Assembly: GCF_000003195.3 (NCBI RefSeq)
Contig: NC_012876.2
Span: forward strand, 7,109,306 to 7,173,305
Length of the DNA stretch: 64,000 bases
Reading direction: 5' to 3'
Source of the DNA: Sorghum bicolor
Taxonomy: Eukaryota > Streptophyta > Magnoliopsida > Poales > Poaceae
Made by a program: the position numbers and the translations under genes. This document shows positions 1-11,534 of this stretch, piece after piece. The number at the start of each line of letters is the position of its first letter. Position 1 is the stretch's first letter. The notes below the pieces were generated by a model. The model saw only the letters and a list, made by a program, of their open reading frames with translations. It was not told where the DNA came from and did not search any database.

Positions 1-149
1 ATCTAGTTACAAAGTTTCTTTGAATTGTCCAAAAATCAGTGAACTACATTTATTGTTTCAGTTACTATTTGAATTGTATGTCAGAATATTGAATTGGATG
101 TTTCATTGAAGTTAACATATGCGAGTGCAAACTTTTTTATTATGGTCTC

Positions 150-1098
150 TTCATATTGCAACGGAATGCATAGTCACTACTACCATTGTAATAAACACTA
201 TTACCACGGCATTCGTTGCAAAAAAACATTTACATATTGCCACGACATTGCTAACGTTGCAAAAACATTTAAACTACCACAACGATAAAATTGCGTTGCA
301 ACAATGGTTGTGGCAATAGCGAATGGTCTGTTGCAACGGTGAACAATTCGATGCAAAAATACTATTGCCACGAACTAAAAACCGTAGCAATAACACATCA
401 TATCTCGCAACCAATAAACATCGTGGCAAGAGGTAATATTGCAACACCAGAGTTTTCATGGCAATAGTGCAAATGCTATCGCAACGAGTGCAATGCCGTG
501 GCAATAAAATATTTGGCAACCAAATTTTATCATGGCAATAAATGTTATTGCAACGCATCAATTAACCTCTTGCAACAAAGCCTAGTGTTGCAAGTGTTCC
601 TATTGCAACGTGTCAAACAACCTCTTGCAACGAAGTCTAGCGTTGCGAGTGCTCATATTGCAACGTATCAGTTCAGCTTTTGCAATGAATCGTAGTGTTG
701 CAAGTTTTCCTATTGCAAGTCAAACGACCTCTTGCAACGAAGTCTAGCATTGCGAGTACTCATATTGCAACGCATCAATTCAGCTTTTGCAATGAATCTT
801 AGTGTTGCAAGAGCTCATATTGCAACGCAACAATTGAACTCTTGCAACGTAACCTAGCGTTGCAAATGCTCATATTGCAACTCCAATGGGCGTTGCGACA
901 GCATTCAATTGCAACGCTTCGCAACAAACCACTATGGTTGCAATACACATTAGCACTGGCAACGCCAAACTAAAAACGGTTGTAATAACTTATTGCAACG
1001 TGACTTATTGCAACCATTGGCAACGCCAGTGTTTTGGTGGCAATTGCTACATATTGCAACCAAATAGGGCCTATTGCAATGCTTTTGTAGTGTTGTGA
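150..1098. repeat. Subterminal array of TTGCAAC motifs
   Basis: A motif of the form TTGCAACG/CGTTGCAA recurs dozens of times in both orientations over about 950 bp, at irregular spacing and mixed with CATGGCAATA-like variants. This is the usual look of the subterminal transposase-binding region of a CACTA element. The array stops just before the coding region at 1117. The predicted small ORFs inside it are simple consequences of the repeat. No promoter can be placed with confidence. Confidence 0.7.
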
Positions 1099-1116
1099 TA
1101 GACATAGAAGTTAGTA

Positions 1117-4100
1117 GTGTGTGTGAGGGACTTTCTTGATATCGAAGTTAAGAACTGGGCCGGTGTGTCGAATAATCACAAGATCAAAATTTGGGATAAG
1201 ATTAAGACAAGGTTCCAGTTTCCTAGGAATGTGCCAGAAGATTTAGTGAAGGCATATACAATGAAGCAATGTGCGGTTAGTTTCCGAAATTGGAGGTCGA
1301 AGATGAATGTCAAGTATTCAAAGACAGGGATGGATCCGACATCCAAATACAATATTACTAAATGGTAGTGGGCTGTTTTTCTAGAGCAGAGGAATGACCC
1401 TAACTTCTTAGCTCGGAGCGAAGCCAACTCCCAGCTCGCAAAGAGGAACAAGTACCACCACCATCTAGGCACAGGTGGTTACCGGCACCAAGTTCCTAAA
1501 TAGAGGCAAGAAGAGGCTGCGAAGAAGGCAGTAGGGTTGCCAGTGCTGTCCGGGCAAGTCGGTGAAAGGTCCGCGAATTGGATCCGTGCTCGAAAGCCAA
1601 AGGAAACCGAGACGGCTATGTCCTTTGAAGACCCAATGCTTGATGAAGCAATGAAGAGCATGTTTGCAGTGGCAGGCATGCAGCAGGAAGGCAAATTTAC
1701 GCCACGAAGGGAGAGGGACATCCTTAGTGTTGGCCTCGGTAACCCCGAGCATCCTGGCCGTGTTCGAGGCATCTCATCCAAAGAAGGATGGAAGGATGGA
1801 TTCGGCCCTCAATGGGCAAATGAGTATAAGAAACGTGATCGGTATAAGGAACAAATGGCAAATTATTTTCAGGAAGAGGCTAAGAAAAACTTCCAAGAGA
1901 TGATGGGGAAGTTGCTAGAAAATCCTCCTCCTGAGTTGATGCAGAAACTAGCGAGTGCCATGTCAAATGCAGCTACCCAAATGAGCACTCAAGCTCCCCA
2001 AATGCAGCTAGTCCCAGTGGTGTCGCAACCGTTGGTGGCATCAAGTGAAACAATCATTCCAAGCAGTGTCGCATCTACGGCAAACAAGGATCACTATCCA
2101 GTTGACAACATTGTTACTTCTACACCTTGCTCCCTTGTCATAAGACATGGGATTAACAATCATCGTACAAGGGAAGTAGCCACAGGCAAAGCGATCCCAG
2201 GAGGACCTAAATACCATGGTGCTGACATCCCTAAAGACTACTGCAGAGTAGAGGTATCAACCGTGGTCCAAGGTTATGAGGACGAGATTCTAGACATCCC
2301 TGGTCCCGAGGACATTGTGAAACTAGGACAGGCGATAAACAATTTCATCCTTTAGCCTTGGATGGACGTGCAACTAAGGGAACCACCACCACCCTCTCAA
2401 GAGATGCCACTAACCCAGGAGTCGTCAGCTCATGTCGATCCTCTTCCTAACCCACAGGCTTCACCTCCCCAGTCTCTTCCTGACCCACCAGAATCACCTC
2501 TCCATGTTTTCCCTGTCCATCAACCATCTCCTCTCCATGATCTTTCTACCCCACAGTCAACAAAATCTCCACCACCATTCAATTCCACCCCTTCCCCACA
2601 ACTCAAAGATCCAGAACCAAGAAGTGAGCCACCAAAGGTGCCAAAGAAGAAAGTATTTCCGATACCTAAGTTGATTTCACCATTCGAGCCAAAGAAAAAA
2701 TCAGCTGGGCAAGTGAGATTTTTGTCAGGCATTGCTTTGAAACGCACAATACAAGAGCATGAGATTTCTGAGCTAGCAAAGTCAGAGGTGCCGGCGCCTA
2801 AGGTCATAACTCCTGTCAATTTCAAGGTGCCAACTGCAGAAGACTACAAGAATATCCCCAAAAAGTACGTGTGGGGAAAGCCTCTACTCAGTCGGACCAA
2901 ACTTATGAAGAAACCAATGGGTATAAAAAGGTTTCATGACTGGTACATGAGAGCCTCTTCTGCTGGCATCGACATCATAAGCATGCGCATACCACAAATA
3001 GCATTTCTTAGCCAGAGTACTGACAAATGCATGCTCACTTTTGATGACATGTGGGCACTGATGAACCACGAGATGCTAGATGTACAGATCGTAACGGCAT
3101 TTGCATTGTAAGTGTTACATAGTTACACACATTGTAGTTGAATCAATTTTCAATATTTGACATGCTTCTATCTTGCAGAATGTTATATGATCAACAAGAT
3201 ATGTATTTTGGTTTGAACCTTAATTATTGTGCCGAAGAAAGGAATGCCTATCTCTGCCCAATAGATATAGCCGAAGATCGGCACACATTCCGGATCGGGA
3301 ATGACAGCACAGAGGTACAGGGTTTGGAAGGTGCAGAACGGGATGAGAAACTCCGAAAGTTGAAACTTGATTTTGAAGCCAAATACGCCTTCTACATTGG
3401 ACATTCACTAATAAAGTTTCAAGACAGGAAAGCGGTGGTGGCCTCGTACCACTTTGGGTAAGTGTGAGTTTACAAATATCTATCTAAATTATTCCAATGC
3501 ATAAATGCATCATGGATTTAATTCGAGCAGGAGGCACTGGATATGCTTCATCATTTATCCCAAGGAGGGAAGGGTGTTGGTACTAGACTCCGCAGATTAC
3601 CCGAAAGAAAGCTATGTTCCATTCATCAAACTGCTAGAGCTGTAAGTCAAGCTATGCATGCATACTTAAGCATAGTGAGAATTTGACAATAACATGGTGA
3701 TTATATTTGAGATCATAGGGCATACAGGTTCTATAAGATAAATCATGGAAAGTGCGAGTCCAAGAGACCAAGGCAACCATTGGAGGTTATACATAACTGG
3801 CCGGTACGTATAAAAATTTACTATTATGAATACAAATCATACACATACGACCACAGTTGCAACTATAATTAAATAACCACTCTCCTGTTAATAGTGCATG
3901 AAGCAACCACTGTTATCAGTCCTCTGTGGCTACTACGTGTGTGAGAACATGAGAGAAAACGGACGATATGCAAGGAACCCTGACAAGGTAAGATAAGTAA
4001 TAGTCTATTAAAGTTGGAAGTCATAAAATATATAATGTTTATAAACTTTCTTTGCAGGTATATAAGCAAGGGACGGCGGAGCGCATGGACGAACGTGCTT

Positions 4101-4255
4101 TAGACAACATAGTTGAGGACATCTGCTCGTTCATCATGAAGCATGTCATTCCACGTGAAGGCAAATATCATGATGATGAAAGCCAATTATCCAGGCCACA
4201 GTTCCGAGTGCTAACAGAGATTAGTAAGCTCAAACTTACTAAAGAGGGTTATTAG
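1117..4255 (+). pseudogene. CACTA accessory gene: Transposase_24-like region plus Ulp1-type (C48) protease
   Basis: Frame 1 runs from 1117 to 2355, interrupted by TAG codons at 1366, 1501 and 2353. The N-terminal part resembles plant Ptta/En/Spm 'Transposase_24' proteins (FRNWRSKMNVKYSK, QVGERSANWIRARKP). The stretch near 2220-2355 resembles DUF8039 (DYCRVEV...LDIPGPED...INNFIL). A proline-rich linker follows from 2362. Splice sites give exons ending about 3108, then 3179-3457, 3531-3641, 3719-3803, 3895-3987 and 4058-4255, all joining in frame. The 3' exons encode a Ulp1/C48 cysteine protease fold: His in GRHWICFIIYP, Asp in VLVLDSADY and Cys in [12 protein letters not shown]. So the protease triad survives while the N-terminal half carries three stops. 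Ulp1 proteins remove SUMO or SUMO-like modifiers; the role of such ORFs in transposons is not settled. This could be one gene or two adjacent ones. Confidence 0.75.
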
Positions 4256-4496
4256 AGGACAGAAACAAACTTTGATGTATATATATATATGATGTGTGAT
4301 GATGGATATACTCTTGTAATTAACTTTATGTCATTGAGCACCAAACTTTGATGTATACAAATGTATGTATGAGATGAAGTATTTAAATTACATATTGCTA
4401 TGTTAGAAGACCAACCAATATCAATATATTTAAATAATAACAATAAAATAATAAATAAATAAATTAAAAAATAAATAAATAATACATATTTTAATA

Positions 4497-4701
4497 GATT
4501 TACACAGGCTTCTCTCTTAGGGAACATTTACACAGGCGGTTCCCTAAGAGAGCCGCCTGTGTAAATGATTTCTACTGGCGGCTCTCAAGCAACCGCCTGT
4601 GGAAATGGACGATTTCTACTGGCCTCCAGCGCAGGCGGATGTGGAAAACGCCTGTAGAAATATGTTACCAACCGCCTGTATAGTGTGCCCATGTACTAGT
4701 G
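4497..4701 (+). repeat. 3' subterminal repeats and terminus of the first CACTA element
   Basis: Units of the form (T)TTACACAGGCGGTT and AACCGCCTGTGTAAAT alternate in both orientations. They end with ACCGCCTGTATAGTGTGCCC and then ATGTACTAGTG. The motif is unrelated to the TTGCAAC array at the other end, which is common in CACTA elements with asymmetric subtermini. It could also mean two nested elements. Confidence 0.65.
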
Positions 4702-4860
4702 GTGGCCGATGGAGGAGCCGCAGCAGCAGCAGCAGAGGTAAAGCGTGGAACTCCTGTGCGGGTGATGGATGAGGGGCCAGTATATGTAGGACCATCATGC
4801 CAGTCCATAGATTTTTATATGTAGTTATATATACATAGAACAGATCGGTAGGTGGCCGAT
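4702..4860 (+). pseudogene. Copy of MEEP exon 1 (duplicate fragment)
   Basis: ATG at 4709 opens MEEPQQQQQ and is followed by a GTAAAG-type donor after two extra bases. The downstream bases match the intron-1 start at 44684 (GTAAAGC..., GTGATGGATG, CCAGTATAT). Only exon 1 and the neighbouring intron are present, so this is a fragment of a dispersed copy of the 44651-53146 gene. The same block occurs inverted at about 23600-23760. Confidence 0.55.
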
Positions 4861-4879
4861 GAATAATCTATACCTAGGG

Positions 4880-5066
4880 TGTAGAATAGCCCAGATTGGT
4901 ACACCTGCGTGTGCACACATGCACACGGGCACACACACACGTGCGGGCGCACGCACACGCACACACACACAAGAGACACACACACGCACAGTGCTGTTCA
5001 GTGAAGGTGTAACATTTGGAAGACCAAAACCATTAGTAGTCAATGCCAAAACTTTCAGGCAATGCT
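4880..5066 (-). mobile_element. LINE fragment with CA-rich tract
   Basis: On the minus strand, GFGLPNVTP and neighbouring residues match the zinc-binding (zf-RVT) tail seen in the larger LINE copies of this window (for example 16369-16470). A CA/CG dinucleotide tract (about 4911-4992) sits at the same position in this copy as in the copies at 7150-7260, 10750-10800 and 23550-23590. Confidence 0.5.
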
Positions 5067-5421
5067 GATCGGCCTCGCTCCAATCCTATCACCAATATCA
5101 GCTACAGCTTGGTTCAGCCGGAACAGATCAACCTCCCTCTGCTTGATGCGCGTGCTTCATGCCGCAACAGCGAGAACTGCATCCGCTCTTTCCTGTTGCT
5201 CGCACACAGCAGCGCAAGATCGATGAGCGGTGTGAAAGCTAGCCAGCCTATGGCGTCTCCAAAGGTTCCGCCTATGGCGTCTCAAAAGCTAATCATTCTC
5301 AGCATGATTACCTACCGAGATCTATTATATGAAAAACCTTTGGCCGCCTAGCAGGATGGCCCTACATACGTACTGCCCCCACATCCCTTCACCCTCACAG
5401 GAGTAAGAAGAGAACCTTTAC

Positions 5422-5442
5422 CTGCTACTGCGTTTCCTCCAT
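5422..5442 (-). pseudogene. MEEP exon 1 copy with internal stop
   Basis: On the minus strand, ATG GAG GAA is followed by ACG CAG TAG CAG and then a GTAAAGG donor. The upstream GCAGGGCGCC matches the bases before the ATG at 44651. The fifth-residue region carries a TAG where the intact copy has CAG, so this copy cannot make the protein. Confidence 0.5.
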
Positions 5443-5829
5443 GGCGCCCTGCTGGCTGGTGATTGCGACCGGAAGACGTCGGGCAAGATCTGGATCGGAG
5501 AGCGGCCACAGGGGCAGAGGAGGGCGACCGTGGCAAGCAAGATCTGGCCTCTGCTGCTCAAGCCGTTGGCGTGCATTCCACTGTCAGTTTCAAAAATCGT
5601 AGCTAGATTTGTGATCAATATAGTGATGTCCAGGCCATATGCCTCGTTTATATTCTTCTAGCTAGCTCATCTGATCCCTCTGCAATGTTGTGGATCTGGT
5701 TAGCAAGACGTTATACTATCCAATAATGAGTATGGCCTGATATTAAGGATTTGACACCCATCGGTAGATCATCAGTATGGCCTGATATTTCTTTTGTCAA
5801 TCGACTATCTGATCCATTGTATTTTTTAG

Positions 5830-6390
5830 TTCTTCTACCACTGCTTTGGTGCAAATGTACTGTTAGATTCAGGTACCGAGAGTGCAAAGTGCATTTTTTT
5901 TCCCGGCCGAACCTTCACCCACCAGTTCTTTGAGGCAGATAGTTTCCAAATTGGAAGAGCTTGGATCTCTAAGACAAGTTACTTCCTTGACCTTGCATTC
6001 TTCATGCTGCTTGAACCCTAAAAAATTGCTACTACCTGGCCCTATTGCTGCTGATGAGGTATGCCAGCAAGCAGTAACACTAAAGTGCCTTCATCATTTT
6101 GCTTGCTGAGTCTAATTGACAGATCACCAACCATTTTTTACTCCCTTATTTTTTTTAGCACACACAAGGCTTGCTATCCATGTGGATACCTCCTCAGAAC
6201 TTTCCAGCGATGAGGCCCTTGCAGGAACATCAGTGCCACTACATAGGTCATCTAGGATTTCATGCATATTTTTGGCATATTCTAATGAAGAAAATGCAGT
6301 GCAATTGCCTTTGTTTGAGGAATGGACAGTAGTAGTTACAGAGCTTCTTGGATGCGATGTTATGTGCATTTCTCTTGATCATTGAGTTGT
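5830..6390 (+). pseudogene. Unidentified spliced-gene fragment (recurrent block)
   Basis: After ...TTCAG the frame reads HQFFEAD SFQIGRAW ISKTSYFLDL in the best copies. A further stretch follows near 6170-6380 (LPLFEEWTVVVTELLG). The same block recurs at 13660-14260, 30640-31260, 35640-35860 and, truncated, at 9820-9960. It lies upstream of the Alfin-like exon in the same orientation, so it may be an earlier exon of the same ancestral gene. I do not recognise the protein, and copies differ by frameshifts. Confidence 0.35.
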
Positions 6391-6808
6391 TTCCATTACT
6401 ACTTACTAGCTTGTACTCTCTGTTTTGTTTTCTTTTACTTGCACGTCTACAAGTAATTTGTTAGCCCAGTTCTAACTTTAAACTTGATCTCAACAACTAT
6501 GTGAATATATAACCTCATTGCCTTTATTTTATGTACTTACACTGATGAAGTACAAACATTTTAATACTCACGCGTAGCTGTTTTCAATCTTTGTCAAGTA
6601 AACATAGTTGTTTTAAAAATGTTTTAATATATTCACTATCTAACGGGAGCAACCTTGTGGGTGGGTATGCAGATGAGGAGACACTTTTAAAATATGATCT
6701 AGGTGAATGCTTGGGGGACCAATATCAATTCTCTAATGCATGTAACGAGGTGATCCAGTAAACATGATGTTTTCTTTTTATTGTATTATTATTATTATAT
6801 TATTGTAG

Positions 6809-6990
6809 GTATGTAGCCCCTACACTTATATGGTATCATGGACAGGAGATGAACCACATGCGTTGCTTCTCCGGGCACCAGCGCTACCTGAGCCAGCACC
6901 CGGCATCAACATATGGAGGTACACAATGGAATGGGACAAGTGAATGCAAAAAGTTGTTGTGCACTGTGATTCGTGGCTCATGAACATTTA
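6809..6990 (+). pseudogene. Alfin-like domain fragment, copy 1
   Basis: A splice acceptor (TATTGTAG) precedes a frame containing APALPEPAPGIN, a TGA at the codon after EWDK, and then QKVVVHCDSWLM. Alfin-like PHD-finger proteins have ...PPELPEPALGINFARDGM...DWLSLVAVHSDSWLL at the corresponding place; about half the residues agree from memory of the family. Alfin proteins bind H3K4me3 through a C-terminal PHD finger, which is absent here. The TGA replaces a TGG (Trp) that is kept at 14720 and 31716. This is a decayed fragment. Confidence 0.5.
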
Positions 6991-7085
6991 TTGCGTCTGT
7001 ATGTCATACATGACAGCTACGAAACGGTATTTTATTACATTGCTACTTAATTAAACATGCACGAATCTATGATCCTTAGCTAGAG

Positions 7086-7171
7086 TTGTTTTTTCACAAA
7101 TATGGTGCTGCATGTCATTGCATTAAAGAGAACAGGAGTTAGGCTACAAAAGACACACACAGAGACAGACA

Positions 7172-7213
<42 letters not shown>

Positions 7214-8800
7214 AACACACACACGCACACGCGCGCGCGCACACACACACACACACCAGACACACAACAAATACACACAAACACACTCCTTGCACAAATG
7301 CACAAACTGTCGCAAGCTTGTTGCAAACATAAGTAGAAGTCAGTACTGTTGAGTGGAGGTATAATGTCTGGAAGACCAAAACCATTACGAGTCGATGCAA
7401 AAACTTCCCGGCAAATACACATAAGCCTATAGAAGGTGACTGATTGTGTCTTATTCCTACTCACATAGAGGATGACAATGCTCTAGATATCGAAGGCCCC
7501 ATCATAAATGCTTGTCTGTCATTGACAATGATTGTGAGAAACTAGCCACAAGAAAAAAAAGTGTACATTTCCTGGTAGTAGCCCACATTCCTCAAATTAG
7601 CTTACTCGGTGAAAAATAGCTATGTTGACCTCATGAAAGAAGGCCTCATATGCTAATTTGGTAGAAAACTCACCCTAGGCTTCCAACAGCGATTTGTGGA
7701 TATCTATGACCTCTGGTTGCAAGATCACAACCTGTACTAAATCCCATATGTCCAAGAACTCAGAGAGTACTGTAAACGAGTAGTGGCCCTATATGTACTC
7801 AAGCCACGCCTGTGGCAACCATAAGTAGAAGTTGAGTTGAGGTGTAACACATGGAAGACCCAAACCATTAGGAGTCAATGCCAACTGTCAGGCAAATACA
7901 GATGCCAATATAAGGTGACTGATCATTAGTGCTCCAGAGGTGGATGGCCCCATCGTGCGAGCTTGTCCACCGTAAACAATGATTGTGAGCTACTAGCCAC
8001 TAGAAAAATTCACATTTCCTTGTAGCCCATGTCCCACAAATCAGCTTACTTGGCACAAAAATTGCTAGGTTGACCCATGAAAGAAGGCCTCATATGTTGT
8101 TTTGGTAGAAAACTAAACCGAGGCATCAAAAAACCATTTGTGGATATCTCTAACCTTTGGTTTCAAGATCACAGATATCCGATATGTCCAATAACTCACA
8201 AAGTACAGCAACCGAGACTTGTGGCCCTATATGTGTTTCGAGCCACCTGTTCTTGGTCAAAGCTTCCTGTATAGTTCTCTTACTGGCTCTCCTTTTAGGT
8301 ACACAAGCGAAAAGGCATGGAGCCAACAACTTGATGGAGCATCCATTTAACCATCCATCAGTCCAAAATTTCGTGGAAGCACCATTGCCAACTTTCATAT
8401 GTATAGCAGTAGTAAACAGGGCTTCAGCACAGCTATGAACCAGGACTGGGAAAGCACTCCACGGTATTTCTGGTTCAGTGTTGCCAATCTACAACCATCT
8501 CACCCTAAGAACCTAGCCAAGACTTTGTAAGTCTGAGGCCTCCATCATGTTCCTAATTAAGGCCTGCTGACCTTGGGCCATGCTAGCAAACAATGCCCTG
8601 ATCCACTAGCTTATTTTCTTATAGAAAGTTTCAATGAATTTGTCGATGGCCTTTAGACACAAAGGGGGTAGATCCTGGCAGTAGCAATATAAATCAACAT
8701 AGCCATGAGCACATGTTGCACATTTATGGCCCTACCCAGGTTCATCAGGTCCGCCTTCCATCCTGGGAGTTTCTCTGCAATTTTGTCAATGAGCAGTTGG
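7086..8800 (-). mobile_element. LINE (L1-type) 3' region, internally duplicated
   Basis: The minus strand encodes the zinc-binding tail of a plant L1-type LINE reverse transcriptase (KVGNGASTKFWTDGWLNGCS at 8340-8398). The tail follows in fragments down to a T-rich end at 7086, complementary to a 3' A tract. Two diverged direct copies of the same LINE portion lie at about 7320-7805 and 7810-8265, so the copy was internally duplicated. A (CA)n tract occupies 7150-7260. ORFs within the CA tract are artefacts. Confidence 0.65.
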
Positions 8801-9039
8801 AGTTCTCTGCAATTTTGAGACTGACCCGATATTTCTAAAATTTCATCTTTATCACCGGGGACCCAATTTTTTTCTTACCGGTATTGTAAACCTTGGCAGG
8901 AGGCACCATCCGACCAGGTGCCAGGCTCACAAGCCGCACCACAAAGTGGAGTGCAGCAACTTCTCCAACTTCAAGAAACACCATGGAGCCCTCATCCGTG
9001 CCCACACAAAATGTAGTGAGCGATCGAGAATCAATCGGC
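8801..9039 (-). other. Conserved junction segment of the repeated unit
   Basis: On the minus strand this reads DEGSMVFLEVGE... and resembles 13305-13440, 15345-15465 and 35290-35420, always next to LINE sequence. It is part of the repeated unit, either LINE 5' sequence or host sequence. I do not recognise a protein domain. Confidence 0.35.
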
Positions 9040-9387
9040 CTCACTCCAATCCTATCACCTATATCAGCTACAGCTTGGTTCAGCCGGCACAGATCGACCC
9101 CCCTCTGCTTGATGCGCGTGCTTCATGCCGCAACAGCGAGAACTGCATCCGCTCTTTCCTGTTGCTCGCACGCAGCAGCGCAAGATCGATGAGTGGTGTG
9201 AAAGCTAGCCAGCCTATGGCGTCTCCAAAGGTTCCGCCTATGGCGTCTCAAAAGCTAATCATTCTCAGCATGATTACCTACCGAGATCTATTATATGAAA
9301 AACCTTTGGCCGCCTTGCAGGATGGCCCTACATACGTACAGCCCCCACATCCCTTCACCCTCACAGGAGTAAGAAGAGAACCTTTAC

Positions 9388-9408
9388 CTGCTACTGCGGT
9401 TCCTCCAT
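9388..9408 (-). pseudogene. MEEP exon 1 copy with internal stop
   Basis: The minus strand reads ATG GAG GAA CCG CAG TAG CAG, then GTAAAGG. This differs from the 5422-5442 copy by one residue (Pro kept) and shares its TAG, so the stop predates the duplication of this segment. Confidence 0.5.
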
Positions 9409-10392
9409 GGCGCCCTGCTGGCTGGTGATTGCGACCGGAGGACGTCGGGCGAGATCTGGATCGGAGAGCGGCCACAGGGGCAGAGGAGGGCGACCGTGGC
9501 AAGCAAGATCTGGCCTCTGCTGCTCAATCCGTTGGCATGCATTCCAGTGTTATAATAAACCAGTTACACTGTCAGTTTCAAAAATCGTAGCTAGATTTGT
9601 GATCAATATAGTGATGTCCAGGCCATATGCCTCGTTTATATTCTTCTAGCTAGCTCATCTGATCCCTCTGCAATGTTGTGGATCTGGTTAGCAAGAGGTT
9701 ATACTATCCAATAATGAGTATGGCCTGATATTAAGGATTCGACACCCATCGGTAGATCATCAGTATGGACTGATATTTCTTTTGTCAATCGACTATCTGA
9801 TCCATTGTATTTTTTAGTTCTTCTACCACAGCTTTGGTGCAAATGTACTGTTGCATTCAGGTACCGAGAGTGCAAAGTGCATTTTTCTTTTGTTTGAGGA
9901 ATGTACAGTAGATTCAGAGAGCTTCTTGGATACGATGTTATGTGCATTGCTCTTGATCATTGAGTTGTTCCCATTACTACTTACTAGCTTGTTCTCTCTG
10001 TTTTGTTTTCTTTTACTTGCACGTCTACAAGTAATTTGCTATCCCAGTTCTAACTTTAAACTTGATCTCAACAGCTATGTGAATATATAACCTCATTGCC
10101 TTTATTTTATGTACTTACATTGATGAAGTACAAACATTTTGATACTCACGCCTAGCTGTTTTCAATCTTTGTCTAGTAAACATAGTTGTTTTAAAAATGT
10201 TTTAATATTCACTATCTAACGGGAGCAAGCTTGTGGGTGGGTATGCAGATGAGGAGACATTTTAAAAATATGATCTAGGTGAATGCTTGGGGGACAATAT
10301 CAATTCACTAATGCATGTAACGAGGTGATCCAGTGAACATGATGTTTTCTTTTTATTGTATTATTATTATTATTATTATATTATTATTGTAG

Positions 10393-10575
10393 GTATGTAG
10401 CCCCTACACTTATATGGTGTCATGGATAGGAGATGAACCACATGCGTTGCTGCTCCGGGCACCAGCGCTACCTGAGCCAGCACCTGGCATCAACATATGG
10501 AGGTACACAATGGAATGGGACAAGTGACTGCAAAAAGTAGTTGTGCACTGTGATGCATGGCTCATGAACATTTAT
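10393..10575 (+). pseudogene. Alfin-like domain fragment, copy 2
   Basis: The acceptor TATTGTAG is followed by a frame with HALLLRAPALPEPAPGIN, TGA after EWDK, and VVVHCDAWLM. It shares the TGA with copy 1 and so belongs to the same duplication. No downstream PHD finger is visible. Confidence 0.5.
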
Positions 10576-10671
10576 CGCTTCTATATTTCATACATGACAG
10601 CTACGAAACGGTAGTTTATTACTTTGCTACTTAATTAAACATGCACGAATCTATGATCCTTAGCTAGAGTT

Positions 10672-11534
10672 GTTTTTTCACAAACATGGTGCTGCATATC
10701 ATTGCATTAAAGAGGACAGGAGTTAGGCTACAAAAGGCATACAACAAAAACACACACACACACACTGACGCGCGCGCGCGCGCGCGCACACACACAGACA
10801 CACATCTTGCACCAGTGCACAAACTGTCGCAAGCCAGTTGCAAACATAAGTAGAAGTCAGTACTGTTGAGTGGAGGTATAATGTCTCGAAGACCAAAGCC
10901 ATTATGAGTCGATGCAAAAACTTCCTGGAAAATACACATATGCCTATAGAAGGTGACTGATTGTGTCTTATTCCTATTCACATAGAGGATGACAATGCTC
11001 TGGATATCGAAGGCCCCATCATAAATGCTTGTCTGCCATTGACAATGATTGTGAGAAACTAGCCACAAGAAAAAAGTGTACATTTCCTGGTAGTAGCCCA
11101 CATCCCTCAAATTAGCTTACTAGGTGAAAAGTAGCTATGTTGACCCCACGAAAGAAGACCTTATATGCCAATTTGGTAGAAAAGTCACCCTAGGATTCAA
11201 ACAGCGATTTGTGGATATCTCTGACCTTTGGTTGCAAGATCACAACCTGTACTAAATCCCATATGCCCAAGAACTCAGAGAGTACTATAACCGAGTAGTG
11301 TCCCTGTATGTACTCAAGCCACCTGTTCTTTGTCAAAGCTTCCTAAAGTTCTCTTACTTGCTCTCCTTTTAGGTACACAAGCGAAAAGGCAGGGAGACAA
11401 CAACTCAATGGAGCATCCATTTAACCACGTCAGTTCAATATTTGTGGAAACACCATTACAACCTTTCAACTGTATAGATGTAGTGAACAGGGCTTCAGCA
11501 CAACCATGAACTAGAACTGGGAGGGCACCCCATA
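10672..11534 (-). mobile_element. LINE 3' fragment
   Basis: Counterpart of the LINE at 7086-8800: a T-rich start, a CA/CG tract at 10750-10800, then minus-strand zinc-binding tail sequence with frameshifts. The minus strand at 10980-11100 contains the interval corresponding to CxxC/HNH-like zinc residues in intact copies. It ends where the CACTA fragment begins near 11535. Confidence 0.6.

Larger units (their letters stand above)
1..4701 (+). mobile_element. CACTA-like DNA transposon, 5' end outside window
   Basis: The segment has the order expected of a CACTA (En/Spm) element: a dense array of a short motif (about 150-1098), a multi-exon gene (1117-4255), and a second subterminal region with a different motif (about 4497-4700). 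It ends in ATGTACTAGTG, which reads CACTAGTACAT on the other strand. The next three bases (4702-4704) are GTG, and the flanking DNA from 4702 continues into a sequence family seen elsewhere in the window. The left terminus and its matching CACTA end are not visible, so the family is inferred from one end, the subterminal arrays and the coding content. No TNP2-type transposase is present in this part. Confidence 0.7.
5068..7085. repeat. Duplicated segment, copy 1 (pairs with 9040-10670)
   Basis: This segment and 9040-10670 are near-identical over long stretches, with colinear order. Contents: a CCTATGGCGTCTC doublet at about 5250, an inverted MEEP exon-1 copy at 5422-5442, an intergenic stretch, a spliced-gene-like block at 5860-6380 and an Alfin-like exon at 6809. 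Copy 2 lacks about 410 bp that copy 1 has between roughly 5905 and 6315. Copy 1 lacks about 20 bp that copy 2 has near 9550. Confidence 0.75.
9040..10670. repeat. Duplicated segment, copy 2
   Basis: Near-identical to 5068-7085 in the same orientation, with an internal deletion of about 410 bp joining sequences equivalent to 5905 and 6315. It contains the inverted MEEP exon 1 at 9388-9408 and the Alfin-like exon at 10393. High similarity implies the copy is recent relative to the diverged copies at 13441, 30640 and 35460. Confidence 0.75.

Noticed and set aside
150..1098. CRISPR-like array of short repeats
   Set aside because: Motif length and spacing are irregular, both orientations are mixed, and the genome is plant. 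CACTA subterminal repeats explain it.
7080..7464. Long Cys/Val or Thr/His repeat ORFs on both strands
   Set aside because: They are translations of a CA/GT dinucleotide tract within a LINE tail and have no independent support.
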